From Sipunculus nudus (taxonomy: Eukaryota; Annelida; Sipuncula; Golfingiida; Sipunculidae): 64,000 bases of DNA. A program made the position numbers and the translations under genes. A model generated the notes under the pieces. The model was not told the origin of the DNA. It worked only from the letters and a program-made list of their open reading frames with translations, and searched no databases. The stretch covers positions 71,354,659 through 71,418,658 of the forward strand of contig CM049313.1 of NCBI GenBank assembly GCA_026874595.1. The letters are read 5' to 3'. This document shows, piece after piece, positions 13,301-24,587 of this stretch; position 1 is the first letter of the stretch, and every line of letters starts with the position of its first letter.

Positions 13301-16300
13301 ACGATGTTAGACAGAAAATATTCGTAAAAGTGGATATGCGTTAGACTCAAAACGTTCGTAGTGTTAATAATACACATTTTCGAATTATTACCTCGATGTC
13401 AGCTAGTAACAAAACGATCTATATAGTCAGTACAAGAGGCAGCGTATATTAAAAGCAGAATATGTTTCGACTTTCCGCTGCATCAGGGACGTACCATCAA
13501 GCATCATTTTCATGAACCCTAAATACAAAAATCCGATCTGCATTATATCTGTAATTAACACTTCTAATACATTCTGCTATTTGTGATATATATTTCCGTG
13601 CAAGAAGCTGATGCCTTGAATGCCTCAGGTCCTGTTTAATACTAAAAATACGTCACCAAAACTAATCAATAATCCTTTGTCATGTTTCATGAATACCTCC
13701 CCACTTCCATAGGTGAAACTTATAAATGGATGGACCCTGTGGATAAGTAAGTGTTTGATGTTCTGAACTGATACAAATATTGGTCTGTGAATAGTAACTA
13801 ATACACATGTTGTATTTGCAAGTACACATTCATTTTATACAACTCAAACTTTCATATAATTGCGTGAATCTGCATCTCACTAATTTGCTTGACATCTAGC
13901 TACAAGCCTGTAACACAAACAATTCTCATTTAATTGTTCTTTCTTTTTGCGTTAGAGCTCCTAAGGTGGAGCGTTGGTCAGATCTGACCAAAGTGGTTCA
14001 GACCACGAAATTCGGCGGTCAGTCGGGGACATACGAATCTTCTACATTTTAAGCATATTACAGTTGTGTTGACTCAGTTCGGACAAAAATTGTAACTTAA
14101 CGTTCAGCATGTATGAAAATATTGTCATATACTCTCAAGAAAACTGGATAATTGTGACCTCCATCGGCTGTTCTTTACAGCCTGGCAACGCGTGCTGCGA
14201 AGGCTTAGGAGGGCTTTATTCTTGAGTGAGTCATGGCGATCTATGAGGGAACCACCATCTATATAATATTACAAGTTAATTTGCAAAGATCCTCCCTTTA
14301 ATATCCATGAGATTCCCATTTAGGGTTGAGTCGAATCAGAGAAACTCTGCCCCGCAGATGTTCGGACTTCGTCCCTGAATGAAGGCTGAATGTTCGGGCT
14401 AGTAAACAGATTGTTATATCTTGAAAAAGGGGCTGTCACAACAGTCTTCGAAATGAAGTGTTCTCCTTAATCAAATTTTATGTAGCACTACGTCTATATA
14501 GAATCGGCAAACCTAATAAAACGTTGACTTATGGTAAATATTGAGATAAGGAGAAGATCTTTTTCATGTTGTTCATTTTCTTTTTAATTTTCATATCTAC
14601 ATGACCCCCGATGTTTATTTATGGATTGGAAGAACTACTAGTGTTGTCCGCCTTCAACATTGCCTGGATAAATCATAGCGCTCCGTATTGTTTTCAACTT
14701 ATCATTCTTTGAGTTTCCCGTCAGTCCAAGCTGCAAGGAATGTAAATGCTTCTTTCTCTCAACAGGAATTTTGGTGGCCAAGAAAAATTTGTTCCAGAAC
14801 ACGGTTCCCGGCGGGTGTGGTGGAGGGACAGTTGTCTTTGTAAGTATATCAGGTGATTGCTTGACCTCTAAATACTATAAGTTCGGTTGAGTGCTAAATA
14901 TTGCGCATCAGTGAAAATTTGCAAAGCACAGTTTTAAATGTTCACCGAATTATATTTCATGTGTATGTTAACCTTCTTTAAAACCTCATTCGCTCATCAC
15001 GGTTGATTTTATGGGTTTGTATTTCAGTCTTTCTCTCTTTCCGCTTCATTGTGTTTGTATTCAGCAATAATAATAACCTGGTTATCATCGATATCATTTT
15101 CCAGGTGACCCGTGAGTCTCATCTGTATACCAGTGACATAGAAGAGCGGGAGGAGGGTGGGACGCCGGCCATTGTGGAGTGTATCCGGGCAGGTCTGGTG
15201 TTCCAACTCAAAGAGGTAAATGCTAGTTATACATGACTATATCAGCAAACCTGGCGCAAAATCAGGTGATATTCTATGATTTAGAAAGGTTTTCCCGATC
15301 TGCTGCACTGCTTCCTCTTCACAATGGTTGGTCCTGTATCAAGTCGAATATTTTTTTTTATGATGAATTACTTATCTCATAAACCATTATATATTTAAAA
15401 AGTGTAAGGGCCATTCAGTGAAATATTGAAATGTATATGAAATATTTGTTATTCGTTTTCTTTTTTTTGCATTTTTTATTTGTGTTTCCCACATTTATTC
15501 CATATGTGTACGTGACCGCACTCTACCGTCAAGACAACTTTTTAATATTAAGGTATATAAAACAACTATGAGTAGATGAAGAGCTTTTAAATATCGGTAT
15601 GAAATTGAGAACCTGTGAAATAGGTTTTACATATTTTTAATATACATATATATTATATTTTTTATATATAATTTTATCTGGTTCTATCGGATGAAACGGA
15701 TGTCTGATCGGGTCTAGGTATTTGTACAATTCTTACCTTTGAAATGCAAAAGTTTCTTTTAAATACCGTTGACTATGCAGTGGAACATTAAACTGAACTA
15801 CGAAGGAAAAAGCAACTGAATAACGCAAAAATGAGAAAGTATGGACAAAGCGCATTGGGATACTTGTTCTTCGGCAGTTTTGTCTTGGAAAGAGATATAT
15901 ATGGGACCCGCAGTTATACTGTTGCCGAAGCTTGAAAATAGACTAATATAATGCAGGTTCCTCAATCAATAAAACCTTACTTCCTATAGACACATCCTCC
16001 TAAACAATTTGGTGGAAAAGAGACGAACATTTTTATCCGTAGTGATAACGTAGTGAAGTATCTGCAGGTTATTGCTGGAAATTCCAATAAGTTCAATTCT
16101 TTCATATATCTCCCACTGTTGGTGGAAGAATTTCCAGCTGTTTCATGTTCTCTTAGCTCTTTGTACAATTGTTAAGATTTTGCGTGTATATTAGGTAATT
16201 GATACAATAATGGTTATTTTCCCTTTTCTACTTAAACTGACAGGTTGTTTAGACCACATAAAGATTACCTTCTTCATCAACGCCGTCTACTTGTTCTGGT

Positions 16301-19118
16301 TCATAGGCCTCACTCCAGACTAATCATAGGATTCATTGTCTCCTGGACATAACGTAATACAATTATTTTCGCTGGCCAAATATGACTTTGTTTCCCTTTT
16401 TGTGGAGATCAGGGAATAATCCATGTAATGTTGGAGGTCATCAATATTACCTCCAATCCATATTCCAAACCATTCCATGTTTTTTTTTACAAACAAACCT
16501 TAAGCTTTGTGAGATAGGGTCATGTGTACATCTAAGCCGAGGGCGTGATAATTGGTATTAGGGGCCGCCGTATTCCGTCTGGCTTGCAGAAATCATCTTT
16601 GGTACAACCATAGGCTAGATGAACCGTGACACACATTTTTTTGTGTTTCACATACCAGGATCCTTGCAGAGTTATATATATGTTCTCTGATTGCATTATA
16701 CTTTTATAAATATAATTTATAAGTGTAAATCCGTGAATGTTAAGTTACTGCTTTTAATTTCTGAGGCACATCAGGTATTTTTATACTTCTTAACGTGAAG
16801 TGACAGTAGTCAAACATTTCATTGCAATTTGTTACGAGAACCCCTATCCTGCACATTTGGAAAGATGTTTATTATATCGGACTTCATAAAGAAGTCAGGT
16901 TTCACTCGGAAGCTGTTAGGTAAAAAAACAAGTTAGGTTCTCAGGCACTTTTTTTTCAGAGATCAGTGCGCGAGCCGTTAACTACACACACACAAACACA
17001 CACACACACAATGTAAGCGTCCCCGGCAGAGTTAAATTCCAAAACGTTCGCCTAAAACAGCTTTAAAAGCTGGTAGTCACGTGTACTTCTACTATTGCAA
17101 AACAATCTTTCTCGATCCATCCCTTTATTGAAATCCTCAAAAAGGGTAAATCAGTTCCGTACAGGGTATGTTTCAATGAAATTTTGGAACTTCACAAAAT
17201 TGTAACCATGCTTTCCATGTGAGCATAAAATGTGACCAAAAGGGCCCACATATAAAGCAAATGAAGGCCAATGGACCAACGTCTGTGAGACATATACTCA
17301 TTTGAATTTAAGGTTAAACCAATACCATGGGATCCCGAGTTTGTATATAATGTGAAGATAATGAACTAAAATTTGACAAAATATGTATAATTATTACAGA
17401 AATACAACAGAATGTTTGCAAACTCATAACAGAGCAAATTATATGGTGTATTGCCCTAGCATGAGTGATTGATAAAATCCAATTTTTTCCATCAGGGAAT
17501 TGACAAATCTATCATTAGAACTGCACATCTTTCTTGACAGCTGCACTAACAGGGGTCAACTGCACGTAACAATTTACCCTGGTTATATAACCTGCTTATA
17601 AACAATCACGATTGGAAACATAGCCTCAACGCGAAGATAATAATCGCCAACAGCAGTAATTCTTTTCCAGTTAAATAAAGATTAAAATCCTATGGCCCAC
17701 AATCCCGTGCCCTTTCAAAATTAAATATTGTTTAACTTGAATGGTGTTTTATTTCAGGAAATCGGTCCGGAATTTATCGAAACAATCGAAGAAAAGATGT
17801 GCAGGTAACTATTCTAATGTATTTATTTCGTAATGCCTCGCCGTAAAGTTAACTTGCATGTTTGAGATCTCATGTGAGCTCACAAACACTGTGCTCGGAG
17901 ACAGCGACATCTGTTGTTGAAATTCAACACCATGAGTCATCCACCACCTGGCCTCCAAACCATGACGGGTTACCTGTATTAGATAAATAACATGTTTTGT
18001 TGTGCCATGCATACTAAGGAAATATTAAATGGAAATAAAATAACTAATTTTTGTGCATGGTAAACCCTGATCCAGTGAATATATATAACAGAAGCGTGTC
18101 ATTACGTACATCAGGGTAAAGCTTGATTAGCAGACAGGTTCTATTACGGGGTTTTCAGGTAGTCCTACGACTACACACACATCAAGTTAGGTCATTTTCT
18201 AATTTGGCACCTAATTTGGTACACGCTAATTAGTTTAAGTTACAGACAATCTGCTACTTACCAGGGAGATCAAGCTGAAATCACTTGATCCTTTAATTGA
18301 AATTTAATTTGTATACTGAACGAATCCCTTAAACAGGTTAAAATGACTACTCAAGGGGCAAACAGTCGTAACGTTTATGGACGGTACTACGTACAATCAA
18401 ACATATTGAATAGATAATGATATGCTCCAACGAACTAATATAAAACCGTGACTTTAAAGTGTACCACATTGCTTAATCAGCGCCGTCTATTTGTCCTGCC
18501 CGTAGGAAAAAAAATCTGAATATATGCAGTAAAATGTGTGTAAAAAATTACAACGACAGAGCTTATGAATTATATTGGTTTGAAGAACAATATTATTTCA
18601 GTTCAACAGGGAACTAATGATGGGGATTTCTAATGATGGGGAATCAACCAGAAATTCAGGTGGTATGTCACCTGTTCGATTTAATCGATGATTGGTCGTT
18701 TCCTTTACTATTTGCGTCCTTACACAATCGATCATGAATGATTATGTATGGACATGCATAGAATTCAGGTTATCAAGAAAAAAATATTATCATCTTGTCA
18801 AAGATATTATAAAAGAGAACAAAGAGAAGCGAACAGCATTATATATGAACCTTGTGTAGCATGGTTCCAAGCCTGCCTCGCGCTACACTCACGGAAGGTG
18901 GCGCAAGCCAGGCGGGGGACCATGCTAAACCTATTACAGCACGTTAGTGTTAACCACCTTTCAGCGTAATGTCCATGTCTGAATTTAAGTGGTCAGTATT
19001 TAGGTGTAATATTAAATATAATTCTTTAGGCTGATGACATAAAATATTCAATTAATAATCTATCATCGGTCCTTTTTTCTTTCAATAGTCGAATAAGAGT
19101 TTAAAATCTGTACCTACC

Positions 19119-19184
<66 letters not shown>

Positions 19185-22100
19185 TACTTGAAGAATAAAT
19201 ATCTTTATTCGTACAAGGAAATACAGGAGATTATATGGAATGAATAAAAATATGAAATAAATGAAAAATATACAGAAAGAAGGAAAGCAAATTAAAGTTA
19301 AATATATACGAGAAGGTTTTATAGTGGTCGCTATCTGTTCATGTTTTCAAATAAATCACAGAAAAGCATTTGATGCCTGGAAGAAGAACCGGAACATCAA
19401 GATCCTTGGCGACCACAGCTCCCCGCGTATTCCTATCTTCTCCTTCCTCGTCATGCACGCCAAGAGCGGAAAGCTCTTACATCATAACTTTGTGGCCGCA
19501 GTTCTCAATGACGTTTACGGCATACAGGCACGTGGGGGCTGCGCATGCGCGGGACCGTATGCACAGGTACATTCAAATTTGGTATTGCATTATAAACCTA
19601 TACTTACAAGCAACTGTATATCAAAATGCAAATATATATTAATAACAAATCAAGATCAGTCATTTTATTATATTATTAACTGAACTGACGAAATTAATTT
19701 TCTTCTTGATTAATTTGTGAACCAATTTATATCACGCTCCAGCAGAACGTTTATTGAAATTGTTTAAGCATTTTTCACAAAACGTTTCTGTGAAAATGCT
19801 TAACATGCTCAAGTGGACACACGTTATAAAGGCATTTCTCATGGAGATCTTAATGTACGTTCTTACCCTATTTTACTTTTTGACTCGGTGTTTTACTTGT
19901 TCCCTCTGTGTTTTACTTGTTGACTCGGTGTTTTACTTGTTCCCTCTGTGTTTTACTTGTCGACTCGGTGTTAACATTCAGGACCTGTTAAGTATGGATG
20001 AGGACGTTGCCCAACAGTTTGCCTGGTTTCTCAAGGAAAAGGAAAAATCGTAAGTTTATTTTTTAAATCACATAAATCTAAACAATAAATCATGGTATCA
20101 GATATCGTTCATTCTATTTTTTAATAAATGACCAATTATTGATTGTTGAAAAAATTAAGAACTGTCTCAAGTAAAGTAAGTTTTGACCATTAGAATATAT
20201 TTTCCATTTTAGAAGTTTAACATATGAAGACATTTCGTGCTTCCTGAATAAAGCTTAAATCATGTTTAATATTACAATTAACATGCATTTTAAATTTATG
20301 AAAAAGTTAAATTATCATGTTCTTCCATAAGAAGGTTTTTTCAGCACTGTTTTTTTTTCTTTTATTGTTAAAAAATATATATTAAAACTTTTTAAAACTA
20401 TTTTTATCTAACAACTTCAAATAAATCAATCACTTCCCGATAAACAATATTATGTGACCCTTCCAAGCATTGAAGTTTTTCTTGTTTTATTAGTATGTGT
20501 TTGCGTGTGATGATAATTCTCTTGAAGCAGACAAAGAATTACGTATTGTGCAAATAGAATTTTTAAAGATAAAGGTGAGGATTACGTCTGAGTTGTTTGT
20601 TTTATTAACCTTTTGTAGCGAAAATGGAATTCTAATGACGGAAAAGCCATTGGAAATCATGAAGTAAGTGTGAAAATAATTTGCTGAATGCCCAATATTG
20701 TATAATATTTGTACTTTTGGACTTATGACCTCAACATCGCTATTTAAAACCCCCATCCCCATCTTCCACAATCGTTCGATTCAGTGTAAGGTCTTAATCA
20801 CGAGTGTACCTGTTAACTTATTGTTTTCTCACCAAATAAACCCAGAACTCAAATATGAGGTGATGAATAATAAAATATGATATTTATTTCCGAATATTCA
20901 TATTTTATTATTATCATATTTAATCTAGGAAATTGTATTAATGTATTTTTTTTTAATATTTGTTTTAAGAGAATCGAAGTAATGGGTAAAAATAAATTGG
21001 TCGTTTAATGCTTGAGAGGTTTAAAAACTTTCTAACCTGAAAAGTTGCCTCTGTTCCTTGTAAGTTATCATCAAACTTCTTGGATTTACAAATACAGTTT
21101 GTTTTTGTTGAAGAAAACATTTGCAAATGTTAACTTTAGTGATTAAATTTGATGAATCTTCAGCCTAGATATCTGTAACTACACAGTAAGAATCTATTAA
21201 TTTCCTTTGTCTCTTTTTGTTAATTCGTGAAGGCCTGGGTTCGCAAGACTGAACCTTCCGTATTTCTTCGTCGAAGAGGAGGTGGACTACGTCATCAAAT
21301 CTGTGGATCACATGGCCGAAAACTGCTGGAAATTACTGCCACAGGTAAGGGTTATAAAAGGATCTGTCATCGATCACTTTTTTTTTTGCCAAAATCAGGC
21401 TGACTTGGTAATCTATTTGGATTGTATATGGGAAATTCATACGATCACGGAACAGCATGATACTAACATGATTGTTTTGCCAAACAGGTAAAAGCACATC
21501 ATAGCAAAATGAAGTTTTATTTTTATATTACTTTACCCAAATTTGCTTACTCAAAATTGACGCGCGCTATACGTGAGAAACCAGCCCTGTTTACTTGCAT
21601 CATGCATCTAGATTACAACATGCAAAAATAGTATAAAGGCTGGCCGTTTTTCCTAAACGATAATTTATTTTTTAAGTTGTAACAGGTAACAACAATGAGT
21701 GATTTTATATTAACAGTATCACTATGAACCTCATCATGGCAGCTGGCGTCACAAAAACCAAATTTCTGGTCCTCGGATTGGCAGTATGTGGGACGTGACT
21801 TACAAGAACGGGCTGGAAACTGGCAAGGATTATGACGTCAAAGCCAGCGGCAAGATTTCGCTCAAAGTGGGTGTCGGATATTGAATGAATTATCAGTTAC
21901 TATCGATATACCCTTTATTTTGACGTGTGACTTGCGGTCGCGAAATGGCAGCCCTAATGAACAGTTTCGATTTTTTTTCCCGCAAATTTTATCAGGGTAT
22001 GTTATATTTGACCAATCAAAGTGCGGGAAACGCAAACGTTTGCATATTGATATTTGACAGAATATGCATGCTCAATTGTGAAATATGCGTTTTTGGAACA

Positions 22101-24536
22101 ATGACACATTCAGGTTCCGGATTCATTGTCAGACCATGTTTTCTATTTTTTATAAAAACATGATAAATTAAATGTGGAACTCATTCAAATTTCTCTGTTG
22201 GTAGATATGTTGTGGATTCACTTAATTGCATGCAGTTATAAATTACCGAAGAAAGAGACCAGAATTCCGTGTTTAGCACAGTGTAAAGCGACGGCTGTCT
22301 GAAGAATGTCTGTTTTAATATATGTGTGTTCTGATAAATTCTTCTCATAAAGGCATCTTATCTCGGAAAACACTCTGCCATTCATAGGAATGGCCATGTA
22401 TGGTATTGCGCAGAATTCAAGATACATGAACAATATTCACATTTCATACCTCAGACCTTAGGTGTTCGGAAGGGTTATCATTAGTACATCTTCTTACATA
22501 TTTTGTTACGCAGTTAAATCTACTGGTGTAGAGACAGTCACTTTAATTGTGCCTACCCTGTCTGTGCGACATTCTGCTGTGTGCTTCATAATAATAATTA
22601 TAATAATAATAATAATAATGAGCTTATGAAGGGCATATCAACAATCATTGTATTTCCGTTTGTACAGGAAATGTGGAAGAGTGCCGAAGAAATCGTTAAC
22701 GATGCACTCAGCGCCTGTAAGGTAAATATATTTATTCAGCTCAAGATGGACAATGAAGTATTGGAATATCGTATCCTCATCAACAACAGTATGGATTGCA
22801 TTTGTTCCCTTTAAACTGGGTATTTAATATACGGGGTGTCTCTTAAAAGTAACGGGGCTGGTGTCACAAAACAATTTATCTCAATGCCAAACCACAAACA
22901 GCATGGTTTCTCCTTCAAAGTGAACCCCCGGAGTTTAATGCATTTTCCGTCATTCTCCTCCACACCTCTATGCTTTGCTGGAAGGATTCTTCTCGGATGA
23001 CCAACAGCTCCGTTGTTTTAGTCCTCTAAGTTGCTTCCACGCCTTCAGAATAGGGTTTGCTTTGCTCAGTGCTCGTGAAGAAATGGGATTTTTGGCAGGA
23101 ACAATCATGGCTGCGCCACTGCGACAGTGCACCTGCGCACCACGCCCTAGATACGGCAGTTCCTGTCCGGGAAGAACATCACTATACTTGAACAAACCCT
23201 GACGTTTCTCCTTTTCCCTAAGCCCAAGGGGATTATCAAGGGGACCTTTTATGAAATCTTGGAAGATATTAAGAGGGCCGAAACGTCGGGGCTGAGTGGC
23301 ATCCCAGAAGAACCCTTCCAGCAATGCACAGAAGCCAGTGGCAGAGAAAGACGGAAAGATGCACTAGACTCGAAGGGGATTACTTTGCAGGGAAAACCAT
23401 GTAATTAGTTGTTTGGTATTGAGATAAACTGTTTGTTACATCAGTCCCGTTAGTTTTCATACACACCTCAAATGCATACAGTCTGGTAAATATTTCTAAT
23501 TACGTGTCCTCTAGCTTACGCGGTCCTAACTCACGACATATGTATCCGACGCTTGTGTATGTGTTACTTCTGAAAGGAAAGTGAGCCTTCCATGATCTTT
23601 TGGTCAGGATGTTTCTAAACATCCAATCATTTTTTTTAAATTTTAAAAATGATTAGTTACGGCTCTCAGGAAAGGAGCAAAAATGGATTATATTCCTTTG
23701 ATAAACAATTATCATGGTGTCAGACATAACCGCTCGAGTGCGCCTGTGATACAGGTAGTGTCACCTGGCGAAAGACATATAAACTATTGTAAGGAAATAC
23801 CTGTTCTGTTTGTTGGGATCTACCCTTCGCGTCAATAATAGTTACAGTGAACCCTTCCAATGTTACTGCAGCTAAAGGCGGTAACGTCAAGATAACCGTT
23901 AAATTATTTTTATGTTCTCCTTTTCCTGAAAAGAAAAGAATAATAAAAATAAAGTTAAATCCGGAATTATACACTATAATTAATTCTGCTTTAAAAACTT
24001 GAGCGGAGATTTAATTTTGTCGTTATATTCTTCTATTTAACAATATTTGGAACTAATGTGTTGTATAAACTTTCTGCCTGATATGTTTTATTTAAGCTTC
24101 ACATTTTTAAACGTTATTCAGAAATATATATATATATTTTTATTGGTCAGGAGTTAAAGGTACAGGACGACGAGCTCCCCCTGCCGGCGGATATGATAGA
24201 TTTTGTGTGGTTCCTCCTTCCAAGCGCTGCCAAGATATACCTGGAACATCCCAGTGTCACTTTGATGCCAATAAAAAATAAGCCCCTCCCATATGCACCA
24301 CGGGACCTGAAACTGGACCGCGCCAAACAAAACTGGAAGAAACTAACTGATAGTAAATAAAACCTTTTATGTTTATTTCCAGTTTAGATTAATTATCTTA
24401 TTTATTACAGCCCACTGAAACTCTGAAGAGCTTTAAGGATGGCCCTTTCACAAGTGTTAAAACGTAACAATGAAACCAAGGAGTTTACAGACACATTTTT
24501 ATGGATTTTTTTTGTTTTTCTGTATACATGTTATTT

Positions 24537-24587
<51 letters not shown>

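Noticed and set aside
21357-21580. Further copy of the GGTTCTCAGGCAC MITE in intron 17
   Set aside because: AACAGGTAAAAGCAC and GACGCGCGCTATACGTGAGAAACC are reminiscent of family A, but the left terminus is not recognisable, so it was not annotated.
22968-23324. 118-codon minus-strand frame as a protein gene
   Set aside because: Lies within a palindromic element. Plus-strand and minus-strand frames mirror each other and no family motif was recognised.
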